DNA of 64,000 bases. Source: Anaerolineae bacterium (GTDB lineage: Bacteria > Chloroflexota > Anaerolineae > Aggregatilineales > Phototrophicaceae). The position numbers and the translations under genes were made by a program. This document shows, piece by piece, positions 31,989 to 40,403 of the stretch. Under the pieces are notes generated by a model. That model had not been told where the DNA came from. It did not search any database and worked only from the letters and a program-made list of their open reading frames with translations. The stretch's first letter is position 1, and each line of letters opens with the position of its first letter. The stretch lies in the NCBI GenBank assembly GCA_017303635.1, contig JAFLCG010000020.1:1-64000 (forward strand). Direction: 5' to 3'.

Positions 31989-34898
31989 CTATATCTCGTC
32001 TCCACTGTCTCCAACGCCCCCACCCAGCGAATCGCCCTTGAGCCTCCAGACGCGCACCCTGGCTCCACGCACCCGGATTTGCACACCGAGATGGGCATCG
32101 TTGGGATTGGTGTTGAGGACACCTTCTTCCCTGAGTTGTGCGCCAATTGCGGCGCTGGTGAACTTGAGTGGCTGCACCCGCGTTACGGCCCGGTAGGCCA
32201 CCTCAGGCAGCAGGTAGACCATGCCCTCGCTTTGGTAACCAATCAGCGTCGTTCCGGGTCGTGGTTCTTCTGGCTGACGTAGATCGGTCGCCAGCATGAC
32301 CTCACCGCTGGCGAGCAGTTGGCTAAGGGCATCGAGGAATATGTGCCCAGCGCGTTCGACCTGGACTGTTCGGAGCATAGCCTCGGCGTTATCCTCCCAG
32401 GCAGGTAGTAGATGGTCAGCATCTTTCTCAGCGAGGAATTGACGAAGGAGTTGGTAAACCGTCACCAGCACCGCCCAATTCTGGACAACGCGTCCACTAC
32501 TGCCCGCTTTGCCCCCCTTGCCATTCAGTTGAGCACGATAGCCTGCACAGTTGCGGGCGAATCGCTCGGCCAGTTCCTTCTCCAGTGTTCCCGCGTCGGC
32601 GCGCCCGGCGATCCAGCGGGCAAGATGGGCAGTAAATCCGTTCAGGTACGGTCGTTGTTGTTCGGCTGCCAGGAGTGCCTTACCACCTGGATCGCGTTTC
32701 TCCCAGGGGGGTATCTCCAACACCAGCATCCGCGCCAGCACCGACGCCTCCCCTTCCAGAGTCGTCTCGCCAGTCGAGAGCAGCAACCCGCGACAGGGAC
32801 GCTCCTGCCGGACTTTGGCCTCTTTGGTCAGCCGTCCCCGTCCCATGCCCCGCGAGTAGCTCTGCAAGAAGCGCGTGAAGGTCTTTTCATCGGCATAGAT
32901 GCTCTTGTAGTCGTCCACCCAGAACAAGGCATCGGCCAACGGATAGCCGAGCGTCTCGACGGTGTTGACGGTATCACCCCACTGGGCGGGTGGTTGGTCT
33001 CGGCTGAACTGCCCGTAGAAGCTGGTCATTAGGGCGGCGATCTCACTCTTGCCGCTGCCGGTCGTGCCCACCAGGTGCATGGCAGGTTTTGGAGCGGCTG
33101 CCGGGAAGAAGCGTTGGAAGAGAGGCAGCAGGGCAAAGGCGGTCAGCGCAGCGGCATAGGATTGGGGAAAGACGTGCAGGGCAGCGAGAAAAGCCTCCAA
33201 TGCTTGCTCCCAAGTGGTATCGGTTAGGGCATAGTCACGCAAGCGGGTTTCCAGTTCGACTTCGGGTGGTGTTGCAAGCATCCCACCAGCATTAACCGCA
33301 CTGCCGGGTGTGAGATACGTCCAGCACCCGTCCACCTTACTCCAACCGAGAAAGCGGTAGGTCGAGCGGCGGGGATAGCTTCCAGACAGCGCCAGCAAAG
33401 CCGCTCCCAGATGCCGCTGCATCCCGGCACGGGTCGTGAAAGTCTCGCCTGCTCGTCCGGCGATAGCGCGGTGCAAGGCATTGGGATCGCCAAACAACTC
33501 GCTGGGGATAGTGAGCGAAAGCTGTTCTTCCCCACTGCTCAGTTCCAGTCGGGTCAGATGCTCGACCTGTCCGTCATCGTCCATCCGGGAGATGCGTTCC
33601 ACCACCCTGCCCGACCACCCTGCGATCTTCTGGCGGAAGATGCCGCGGTCGGTGGTGCGCTCGAAGATCATGGCCCCATCGACCAGCGTATAGCGCTCAG
33701 ACTCTTCATTGTCAGATTGATTTGTCCGTTCGATCTGCCGCCGCGCCTGACGATACATGCGGTCGAGGTCGCTGGTCTTGAGACCATCCCCGCACAAGGT
33801 CTTGAGTTGAGCGCGGGCGTCAGCCCACTCGATGGCATTGAGATGAGCGCAGGCTTCGACCGTCTCAGCAATCGCCTGCGGTGACGGACGTTCCTGGGTG
33901 GGTTGATGGTTCTCGATCAGGCGGGCAATCCGGCCACGAGCTTCCCCAGCAGGGTCGGGCAGCGGTTCTCGTGCTGGACGGCTGTAGGCACTCTTGATTG
34001 TCGCCAAAGCCTCGCGTTCGCTGCACCCGTCCGCTAGATAACGCGGCACCAGTTGGGCTTCGGCGTCGGATTGGGAATAGCCGGCATCGCGCAGTTGGCA
34101 AGCTGCCTTGAACAGTTCGGTATTCCGGTTACCTTTCATTGCACCGGCGGTCAGATAGTCTTCCGTCCGCCGGGGCAGCGGATGATGTCCATTGCCGTTG
34201 AGGGTGACAATCTTCAGCGTACCGACTCTGGGCTGCTCGACCGGCTGCGCCAGCCAATCAAACAGGGATAGCGAGTAACGACGGGCAGGATCACTTTCAA
34301 CGATGGTGACAATGGCTCCATTGCGTTCAGGCTTGGTGTTGATGCTCCCCGGCAGCCGCATGACCGAAGCCACCGACTTGACGTAGGCCGGATCACCGCC
34401 CAGCGCGGAGGCTAAGCCCCGAAGCACATTGGCGATGCGAGCACGAGCAGCTTCATCAGTTAAGTAGAAAGGTGCATCCAGCAGCCAATAAGCGTGCCAA
34501 CCACCTCCACTATTCAGGATGAACGACGGTGCCGGGTCAAAGGTTTGCAGTCTCTCCAGCGCGCGGGTGCATTGTGTCGGATCACCATCGGTATCCACAT
34601 CCAACCAAAGCGCCGGGACGAGGGCGGCAGATTCGGCACTTCCTTTGCTCTCAGAGCGCAGACAGGGAGCGAAGTACAGACCAAAGCCCTCATGGTTCAG
34701 GGAGTCAGCCTGTTTGAAGTTGTTCGTCAGGCGGCGTTTGTCGCCGATCTTGCTCCAGAAGGTTTTGACCTCCCCCGTTTCCGGGTGAATGCAGCGCAGT
34801 TCCAGATAGAAATCATCCGGGCAGCCTTGGTACAGTGCGCCCAGAAAGGCGCGGCGATCCAGCGCCGACGGCTTGTCGACAGTCAGGTTGTGTGACAT
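31989..34898 (-). CDS. Primase-helicase replication protein of the element
   Basis: A 969-residue protein fusing an archaeo-eukaryotic primase-like N-terminus (LWLDVDTDGD at 97-106, SGGGWHAYW at 130-138, LPGSINTK) to a linker of the PriCT type. A C-terminal helicase-like ATPase carries Walker A (GTTGSGKS near 610) and an acidic Walker B (ALFWVDDYKS). Such proteins start replication of plasmids and phage-like elements. It ends in a glycine/serine-rich acidic tail. It lies 80 bp downstream of the relaxase gene on the same strand, forming a mobilisation-replication block. A few hundred residues between the domains are unassigned. Confidence 0.82.
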   Translation of the reverse strand: MSHNLTVDKPSALDRRAFLGALYQGCPDDFYLELRCIHPETGEVKTFWSKIGDKRRLTNNFKQADSLNHEGFGLYFAPCLRSESKGSAESAALVPALWLDVDTDGDPTQCTRALERLQTFDPAPSFILNSGGGWHAYWLLDAPFYLTDEAARARIANVLRGLASALGGDPAYVKSVASVMRLPGSINTKPERNGAIVTIVESDPARRYSLSLFDWLAQPVEQPRVGTLKIVTLNGNGHHPLPRRTEDYLTAGAMKGNRNTELFKAACQLRDAGYSQSDAEAQLVPRYLADGCSEREALATIKSAYSRPAREPLPDPAGEARGRIARLIENHQPTQERPSPQAIAETVEACAHLNAIEWADARAQLKTLCGDGLKTSDLDRMYRQARRQIERTNQSDNEESERYTLVDGAMIFERTTDRGIFRQKIAGWSGRVVERISRMDDDGQVEHLTRLELSSGEEQLSLTIPSELFGDPNALHRAIAGRAGETFTTRAGMQRHLGAALLALSGSYPRRSTYRFLGWSKVDGCWTYLTPGSAVNAGGMLATPPEVELETRLRDYALTDTTWEQALEAFLAALHVFPQSYAAALTAFALLPLFQRFFPAAAPKPAMHLVGTTGSGKSEIAALMTSFYGQFSRDQPPAQWGDTVNTVETLGYPLADALFWVDDYKSIYADEKTFTRFLQSYSRGMGRGRLTKEAKVRQERPCRGLLLSTGETTLEGEASVLARMLVLEIPPWEKRDPGGKALLAAEQQRPYLNGFTAHLARWIAGRADAGTLEKELAERFARNCAGYRAQLNGKGGKAGSSGRVVQNWAVLVTVYQLLRQFLAEKDADHLLPAWEDNAEAMLRTVQVERAGHIFLDALSQLLASGEVMLATDLRQPEEPRPGTTLIGYQSEGMVYLLPEVAYRAVTRVQPLKFTSAAIGAQLREEGVLNTNPNDAHLGVQIRVRGARVRVWRLKGDSLGGGVGDSGDEI

Positions 34899-34978
34899 AC
34901 TGTTCTCACTTTAGGTTGTGTGCAGGGGCAGGATGCGCTGAGTCGCCAAACTTCGAGCGCATCCCGTCCCTGTATGCT

Positions 34979-35977
34979 TTACAGGTCTAATTCCAGCGCT
35001 GGCTGGTTTGGCTCCTCCATTGCCAGCAAAGCGGTACGTTCGGCTGGTGTCATCTTCCCCAGCGCCTCAGCTAATGCTTTCAACTGTTCCAGATCACCTT
35101 TCATCGCTATCCCCAGCACTTGTGCCAATCGTTCGGCTTCCTCATGCGTCAAGCCACTCAGCAGTGGGCGAAACTGGATGGTGACAGACTCTTCGTCGTC
35201 ATCGTTCGGCGTAGGGTAGAGTTGGTAGAATCCAAGGCTGGTGGTGGCCTCACTCGTGCGACGAACACCACACCAAACCGGCCACTCCCGCTCCTCTTGG
35301 TCGATTGTCCAGCCATGCGGTTCGTCCTCGGTGATCGCCATCTGCGCTTCCCGGACAGCTGCTAAATGGTCATAACGGAGTTCCCACTCCGGCCCGACAT
35401 AGCGATCCAGGAGGGGAACCATCTGGTCTTCAGTCGTGCGATGCAGCAGCTCGATGTGATCCACTTTCCGATTGCGGCTGAAGAAGAGCGGTACGCGGCA
35501 GCCGTGCTCTTCGCTGTAGACGGTTCCCGGCAGCACGACGTGGACGTGCGGGTTGTGCAGCCCGGGCGCTTCGGGATCGTCAGTCAAACGGTGATGAAGC
35601 ACGCCAGCCCACTCCACCCCGGTATCCAGTCCCCGGCGGTCGAAGAAGTCCTCGATGACACCTTCAGTCAATTCCCAGGCAAAAGCTTCCCGGTCTTCCG
35701 GCGCGACCAGCGCCACGAGATCCGGGTTGGGATTCACGACCAGGCTGAAGGCCAGCACATGCTCGCTCTTGAGGTCATCGCAGCGAGCAGCAATGTCCGC
35801 CACCGAGCCGCCCATGCCGTGATCATGCCAGCGATCCTTCCCGGTCGTGTAGCGGGCAGCTTCGTCTCGGCTTTCTCGATAGGTCAGGTAGCGCAGCAAA
35901 TTCCTGGATTGCTTAGCACCATCGGCAGAGGGTTTCTTGTACTGCACATTGGCGACACACAGCTGCTTGCGATCCAT
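34979..35977 (-). CDS. HUH-type relaxase-like mobilisation protein
   Basis: A 332-residue protein with the MOB histidine triad HNPHVHVV (H141, H144, H146), a preceding HH pair (128-129), and tyrosines near the N-terminus (LLRYLTYRES, 27-36) that could be the nicking residue. A GKDRWHDHG motif follows at 46-54. Relaxases nick oriT and pilot the strand during transfer. It lies 5 bp after the ribbon-helix-helix gene and upstream of the primase-helicase. It is short compared with multi-domain relaxases and carries no helicase of its own, which the next gene may supply. The acidic C-terminus (PNDDDEES) is unusual. Confidence 0.78.
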   Translation of the reverse strand: MDRKQLCVANVQYKKPSADGAKQSRNLLRYLTYRESRDEAARYTTGKDRWHDHGMGGSVADIAARCDDLKSEHVLAFSLVVNPNPDLVALVAPEDREAFAWELTEGVIEDFFDRRGLDTGVEWAGVLHHRLTDDPEAPGLHNPHVHVVLPGTVYSEEHGCRVPLFFSRNRKVDHIELLHRTTEDQMVPLLDRYVGPEWELRYDHLAAVREAQMAITEDEPHGWTIDQEEREWPVWCGVRRTSEATTSLGFYQLYPTPNDDDEESVTIQFRPLLSGLTHEEAERLAQVLGIAMKGDLEQLKALAEALGKMTPAERTALLAMEEPNQPALELDL

Positions 35978-35982
35978 TGCGG

Positions 35983-36291
35983 CTACTGTCCCTCCCGGCG
36001 ACGACGGATGCTGTTGACAAAGTCGGTGAAGTTCTGGGTGAGCGCATCTAGCTTGACCTCCAGTCCATCCACCTTCTTTTCAATACCCTTGGCAATCGCC
36101 CGCCGTGATCCGGGTAGGTCATCCTGCGAGGCCAGGTAGTAGTTGACGGCATCACGCAGCAGATCGTTCTTGCTGACAAAGTGACCGGCGCGAGCGCGGA
36201 GGTTACGGAGTTCGTCCAGGCGGCGCATCTGCTCCGGCGTCAGGTTGACGGTCATGCGCTCGCTGTAGGCGTTAGGTGCGCGTTTTTTCAT
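35983..36291 (-). CDS. Ribbon-helix-helix mobilisation accessory protein (MobC-like)
   Basis: A 102-residue protein with an N-terminal ribbon-helix-helix (SERMTVNLTPEQMRRLDELR) and a C-terminal amphipathic helix or coiled coil (KKVDGLEVKLDALTQNFTDF). Its ATG overlaps the HU-like gene stop by 4 bp (ATGA), and its stop is 5 bp before the relaxase gene. In mobilisable elements such proteins bind oriT and recruit the relaxase, and the nearby hairpin cluster would be the natural target. Confidence 0.75.
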   Translation of the reverse strand: MKKRAPNAYSERMTVNLTPEQMRRLDELRNLRARAGHFVSKNDLLRDAVNYYLASQDDLPGSRRAIAKGIEKKVDGLEVKLDALTQNFTDFVNSIRRRREGQ

Positions 36292-36572
36292 ACGCCTGCT
36301 CCTTTCTCGACTATGGTGTGCTTCAATTTGGCGGTGGGTCGAAAGCGCAGATACAGGCGTTTGAGCCGTCGTCGTCCGACAACGCCAGCGGCCTGCATCT
36401 GCTGTACTTCCACGACCAGTTTGCCCAGGTCGCCCAGCGTGATGCAGCCATCTTCTTGTGAGAGCGCAGCCAGCCAGAGTTCATGCTGGACGGCCAGTAC
36501 CTCGGCGATTTCGCGCCGCTTGAGACGCGGCAGCCGCCGGGCGATTTCGCGCACTAATTGACGGTGAGTCAT
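36288..36572 (-). CDS. HU/IHF-like nucleoid protein (first of two)
   Basis: A 94-residue protein starting at the ATG at 36572 with GGAGG 9 nt upstream. MTHRQLVREIARRLPRLKRR and the following helix match the HU N-terminal helices, and CITLGDLGKLVVEVQ fits the beta-platform. The basic arm is shortened and arginine/lysine-rich at the C-terminus. It overlaps the ribbon-helix-helix gene. A second HU-like gene lies at 46.4-46.7 kb next to a coupling-protein fragment, so HU-like genes seem to travel with transfer genes here. It probably bends DNA at oriT. Confidence 0.65.
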   Translation of the reverse strand: MTHRQLVREIARRLPRLKRREIAEVLAVQHELWLAALSQEDGCITLGDLGKLVVEVQQMQAAGVVGRRRLKRLYLRFRPTAKLKHTIVEKGAGV

Positions 36573-36599
36573 GCGTGTAAACCTCCATCTTCGGCTTGG

Positions 36600-36870
36600 T
36601 GCATTCGTTCTTCGCGCCCCGGACCGGGGTGCGGCCAGTGGATGCGGTGAGCCGCATCCACTGGCGCGGCGGGTGCTTTGCACCGCCGCCTCGGTGCCAG
36701 CGCCGAAGGCCGCTGCACCGTAGCCCTCCGGCGCATGAGGAGCCAGCGATTTAGCTGGCCTGCGCGGGGGTGGGATGAGTTACTCATCCAGAGTGAGGGT
36801 GTTCCACCCCACCCCCGCGCGTGGTTGCCGCGCCCCGACGCGGCAACCGGGCGGCTCGGCCGCCCTTCTG
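36600..36870. repeat. Dense hairpin cluster, candidate oriT or structured RNA
   Basis: Within 270 bp: a 14-bp stem with a 4-nt loop (36634-36647 and 36652-36665), a CCCCGG/CCGGGG palindrome near 36617-36629, a GC-rich stem with a TTT loop near 36667-36690, GCCAGC/GCTGGC near 36752-36769, GGATGAG/CTCATCC at 36773-36789, a 10-bp stem at 36823-36848, and GGGCGGC/GCCGCCC at 36849-36865. No protein was recognised. The position between the mobilisation operon and the par operon fits an origin of transfer. Confidence 0.6.
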
Positions 36871-36888
36871 CAGTGCATGTGTCCGACA

Positions 36889-37278
36889 TCACCACCCCCG
36901 ATCCTGTATGCGTTTCGACCGTCGCTGGCTCTCGTTGTCTGCCATACCACCTGCTCCTGGAGGAGCCGCACTTACTGGTATCGTCTGCACTGTCGGACGA
37001 GCGGCTAGATCGTGCAGATAGCTTTCCAACCAAGCAGGCATATCGGTTAGTGCTTGCCGTATCCAGGCAGTGTCATGCTGTAGCACGCTCAGTTCCGGGA
37101 TGCTCAGGCGTTTGGCGGGCTTCATCCCCAGCCCCAATCGCTCGCGGATCAGATCGCGCAGCGCTTCACTACGCTCCCCCTCGGCGCAGCCCTCCCACCA
37201 ATCCAGGATATCGGCATCGCTATCGTGGTAGGCTTTGAACGAGATCATCTTGTAGCCGCGTCTCGGCTTCTTCGGCAT
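36889..37278 (-). CDS. ParR/StbB-like DNA-binding partner of the ParM-like protein
   Basis: A 129-residue protein starting at an ATG with AGGAG 6 nt upstream. The N-terminal half (MISFKAYHDSDADILDWW, RSEALRDLIRERLGLG) has the pattern of ribbon-helix-helix adaptor proteins that follow actin-like segregation ATPases. The C-terminal third is proline/glycine-rich and polar, likely disordered. It lies 79 bp after the ParM-like gene on the same strand. The adaptor would bind a centromere-like site, and the palindromes just downstream are candidates. The family call depends mainly on context. Confidence 0.65.
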   Translation of the reverse strand: MPKKPRRGYKMISFKAYHDSDADILDWWEGCAEGERSEALRDLIRERLGLGMKPAKRLSIPELSVLQHDTAWIRQALTDMPAWLESYLHDLAARPTVQTIPVSAAPPGAGGMADNESQRRSKRIQDRGW

Positions 37279-37357
37279 GGTTCTCTCCTTCCCTCAAGAA
37301 ACTGGTCGGACGTGTCAGGACAGATGGTTGGACGTGTCCAACCCGGCTGCGGCTCGC

Positions 37358-38434
37358 TCACTTGGTTCTCCCCATAAAGTTGGCGTAGTACAGATAACCT
37401 CTGGCGTTCGCCATCTGCGCCTGCGGCACCAGTTTGGTCTGCGGATAGGCTCGATAGACTTCCTCATAGACCAACTCGGCTCCGCCACCGGACAGGTAGA
37501 TCACATCGACGGTCGTGCCGCGCTGCCACTTCTCGCTCATGAGATTCAGAGTCGCACTGCGAAGTGGTTGCAAAGCCTCCTCAACCTCGCTCCGATAGTC
37601 GATGGTCTTGCCATGTGCGGTGAACATGCCGGTCTTGAGGACGCTCTCGACGATCTTGTGGGGTATCTTCTCGCGGTAGTCGCGCTCCAGCATGGCGGCA
37701 ATGCGTTCCTGCGCGGTGTACACTCCACTCTCGACCGAGCCACTTTCGGCATCGACGTAGTCACCATCGTCATCCAGCACCAGATCGACGGTGTACGTCC
37801 CGACATCGCAAACCCCGGTTCGCATCCAGGTATGGTAGACATTGATCTCCCCGGCGGGGGTCAGCATCATGGCATAGGCACTGCCGTAGGGCTGCGGCAT
37901 GACCATGACCTCGGTGATGTTGACCACAAAGTCCGCCGCATCCGTCTGGATGCGATGCTGCCCAACCAATCCGGCTTTGAACTCCCCGGCATCGCGCATG
38001 TAATCCACCGGCAATCCCGACGCCAACCGCAAATGCACAACATCGCCATTGCCTACGCCACTTCCGAGCAGCTTGCCCAGTGCCGCTTTTGCCAGCCGCA
38101 GGCGGAAGGCATTGCCCATCGTCGCCTCGTTGGCCGTGCGTCCCCGCAATCGCAGGATTTCACCTGCCGGGAGTTGATTGAGCGCTAGATCACCCACGAA
38201 CCAATGACCCTCCTCATCGATGAGTTGATCCCCCGGATAGCGGCTCGCCAGCGTCTCGGCCTGGAACTTGATCTCACGGGCATGACCCGACACCGATGGG
38301 AAGCTGATCTCACTGGTATCGGTGACCGCCTTGACCACGCCGTAGCCCACATCCAACCCGACAGTCAATACATTCATGGACGGCATGCCGCCTCCGCTTG
38401 CGACCCCCACTACACCTGTCTTCCGCTTGTTCAT
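37358..38434 (-). CDS. ParM/StbA-like actin-type segregation ATPase
   Basis: A 358-residue actin-fold protein: phosphate-1 loop GLDVGYGVVKAV (about 28-39), a connector ASGLPVDYM, phosphate-2-like GTYTVDLVLDD, and the adenosine motif YLSGGGAELV near the C-terminus. It would polymerise to separate copies of the element. Start ATG has AGGAG 7 nt upstream. It heads a two-gene par operon. Actin-like segregation in an integrated element suggests that it exists at times as a plasmid. Confidence 0.82.
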   Translation of the reverse strand: MNKRKTGVVGVASGGGMPSMNVLTVGLDVGYGVVKAVTDTSEISFPSVSGHAREIKFQAETLASRYPGDQLIDEEGHWFVGDLALNQLPAGEILRLRGRTANEATMGNAFRLRLAKAALGKLLGSGVGNGDVVHLRLASGLPVDYMRDAGEFKAGLVGQHRIQTDAADFVVNITEVMVMPQPYGSAYAMMLTPAGEINVYHTWMRTGVCDVGTYTVDLVLDDDGDYVDAESGSVESGVYTAQERIAAMLERDYREKIPHKIVESVLKTGMFTAHGKTIDYRSEVEEALQPLRSATLNLMSEKWQRGTTVDVIYLSGGGAELVYEEVYRAYPQTKLVPQAQMANARGYLYYANFMGRTK

Positions 38435-38484
38435 CTCGATGCTCCTTTCCTGAGCAAATCAAACTCGAGCCAGGGACACCCGCC

Positions 38485-38631
38485 TCATTGACGGGGTTTG
38501 GCTCGTTTACGACCGGATTGAGTTGGTTCTGTCTTAGGGAGATACCGCTCGACAGCGCGGGCTACCTCGGCCAGATCGAATGGTGCGGCTGCCGGAACTT
38601 GTTGGTCAGTTACAACTCCACCAACAAATGT
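38485..38631 (-). pseudogene. 3' fragment of an unknown gene
   Basis: The reverse strand reads TFVGGVVTDQQ and then DLAEVARAVERYLPK, ending in a basic tail at a stop at 38485. Composition is protein-like, but there is no start codon in frame. It lies 50 bp before the parM-like start, while the other strand from 38580 on carries a different gene fragment. This looks like a rearrangement junction. Confidence 0.35.
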
Positions 38632-38879
38632 CGATCTTTCTGGAGGGCAAGGCGCGGCTGGTCTTCGAGAACTGCCCGATCCGGGTGATCTTCTCGCAGC
38701 GGCAGGGTATGAATGTCTTCCATGAGGATGCTGCCTTCCAGCATCTCAACCAGCAGCACCGCGACATCATCGCGGCACTGCCCCGCTTCCACTTCATGCT
38801 CGACATCCAGGAGGAAGGGCTGTGGTACCTCCATAATCGTCCAACCCTGGGCGAATTGCAGCGCTTCAAAAGCACATGA
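38580..38879 (+). pseudogene. C-terminal fragment of a VirB4-like conjugation ATPase
   Basis: A 99-residue frame with strongly G/C-biased third codon positions. The sequence LVFENCPIRVIFSQRQGM, then FHEDAAFQHLNQQH, ALPRFHF and GLWYLHNRPT resembles the extreme C-terminus of VirB4/TraC-type ATPases. The P-loop part is absent and no credible start or ribosome site is seen, so the gene is 5'-truncated. It is followed 52 bp later by the small gene leading to the topoisomerase-like gene. The family call is tentative. Confidence 0.45.
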
Positions 38880-38931
38880 GGTAGCTGAAAGCGATCAGCC
38901 TTCAGCTTTCAGCAAGAGAAAGAGGAGAACC

Positions 38932-39129
38932 ATGCCACCCAACAAGACGATCGCCGCACCCTGGCAAGCGCTGGAGGAGCAAGCCTTTCATGCTTACCGG
39001 GAATGGCCGATCTGGCTGGTGCTGCGCGAGCGCGAACTGGCCGCCCGCACCAGCCCGCCTCAAGCTACACCAGCACGATCCAGTCTGAATCTACCGGGAA
39101 CGATCACCCAGAAAGAGCCATCCACGTGA
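38932..39129 (+). CDS. Small hypothetical protein, coupled to the topoisomerase-like gene
   Basis: A 65-residue protein starting at an ATG with AGGAG 5 nt upstream. It is helical in the first half (WQALEEQAFHAYREWPIWLVLRE, given in part) and disordered after that. Its stop overlaps the GTG of the next gene (GTGA), so translation is probably coupled. No family recognised. The strong ribosome site and codon use support a real gene, perhaps a subunit or regulator of the topoisomerase-like protein. Confidence 0.6.
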   Translation: MPPNKTIAAPWQALEEQAFHAYREWPIWLVLRERELAARTSPPQATPARSSLNLPGTITQKEPST

Positions 39130-40400
39130 AACTGATGATTGTTGAACGTCCATCCCAGGCGCGGCAAGTCGCTGCCTCGTTGGGTACGGGCTGGCGGGTC
39201 GAAGCCACCCTCGGCCCGGTGCGTGATCTACCCACCGATGCGTTGGGGATCGATACCCGTGCTGGCTTCAAGGCAACCTGGCAGGTGCCACCGGGTCGGT
39301 CGAATGCGATCCGCAAGCTGGTAGGAACCATGCGCGAGGCCGAAGTGGTCTATCTGGCGACGGACCCTGATCTGGAAGGTGAGGCCATCGCCGGACATCT
39401 GGTCAATCTGGCGGGAAGCTCCGACAAGCCCATCCACCGAATCCACTTAAATGGCACCACCCAAGCAGAGGTACAGACTGCCCTGCAGGCGCCCCGTCCG
39501 GTGAATCAGGATTGGGTGGTGGCCTGGGAGACACGGCGTATCGTAGATCGCCTGGTGGGTTATCTGGTATCGCCACTGGCCAGCCGGGCGCTGGCCGGGA
39601 CTCATCGCATCGGGCGACTGACTGGCGTGGCATTGCGGTTGCTGGTCGAGCGCGAACAAGCGATCGATGCCTTTCATCCCACAGCCTCCTGGTCGCTCGC
39701 GCTCAAGTTGGAGGCCGCAGGACAATCCTTCACGGCTCGTCTCACTCGCCTACGGGGGGAGGAACCCCATTTCTCCAGGCGCGAGACACCCGAACAACTC
39801 GCTGCCCGTTTGCAATCCGCCAACTTCTGGGTTGAACAAGTCAAACGGACAGCCGAACCGGACACAGCCACTGCCGTGATGGTGATGGCTGGAACCGACC
39901 GGGCACAGCCCTGGCCGCTGGCCTTCCAGGGAGAGGTGGGACCAAGTACTACAGCCGACTGGCCGCCTCTGGTGCCGGGACAAGCGCTCACCCTGGTCGA
40001 ACCGGTCATCGGGCAGGAACAGGCGGCAGCACCCCTCCGCTATACCGAGACCCGCCTGCTGGCCGCAGTTGGGGTAAAGCCGATGCGGACCTATAACCTG
40101 AGCCGCGGCTTGCTCGAACGCGGCTATGCCCAACAGACGGATCTCCAGCTGATGCCCACTGCCAGTGGTCGGGCGCTCAGTGATTATCTGACCGGGCACT
40201 TCCCCAACCTGTTTACGACCGACTCCAGCGCGCATATAGAAGCCCAATTGGAGGCGCTCCAAAAAGGTCAGACGAGCCGGGCCAAGGTCTTGCAGGATTT
40301 CTGGGCGAGCTTGCAACCGGCATTGGCACAGACAGCAGGTGCCGTACTGCCTGCTCCGGCCCGTCCGCTCAGTCTGCGTCCAGCCGTGGAAGGAGGATAA
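39126..40400 (+). CDS. Topoisomerase IA-like TOPRIM protein, apparently lacking the catalytic tyrosine domain
   Basis: A 424-residue protein from a GTG start (39126) overlapping the previous stop. An N-terminal TOPRIM domain is intact: E7 in MIVERPSQA and D80/D82/E84 in ATDPDLEGEA. The domain IV landmark RLTGVALRLLVERE is present, as is the later RYTETRLLAAVGVKPMRTYN, then GYAQQTDLQLMPTASGRAL. Family enzymes carry, between the last two parts, the segment with LITYMRTDS (catalytic Tyr) and REAHEAIRPT. Here that interval is short and neither motif is visible. The total length is well below the 600-900 residues usual for TopA/TopB. It may be a catalytically inactive DNA-binding paralogue of element-borne topoisomerases. 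Confidence 0.75.
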   Translation: MKLMIVERPSQARQVAASLGTGWRVEATLGPVRDLPTDALGIDTRAGFKATWQVPPGRSNAIRKLVGTMREAEVVYLATDPDLEGEAIAGHLVNLAGSSDKPIHRIHLNGTTQAEVQTALQAPRPVNQDWVVAWETRRIVDRLVGYLVSPLASRALAGTHRIGRLTGVALRLLVEREQAIDAFHPTASWSLALKLEAAGQSFTARLTRLRGEEPHFSRRETPEQLAARLQSANFWVEQVKRTAEPDTATAVMVMAGTDRAQPWPLAFQGEVGPSTTADWPPLVPGQALTLVEPVIGQEQAAAPLRYTETRLLAAVGVKPMRTYNLSRGLLERGYAQQTDLQLMPTASGRALSDYLTGHFPNLFTTDSSAHIEAQLEALQKGQTSRAKVLQDFWASLQPALAQTAGAVLPAPARPLSLRPAVEGG

Positions 40401-40403
40401 CCC

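Noticed and set aside
38606..38875. Reverse-strand frames opposite the VirB4-like fragment
   Set aside because: Codon third-position bias and conserved-looking motifs support the plus strand over this interval.
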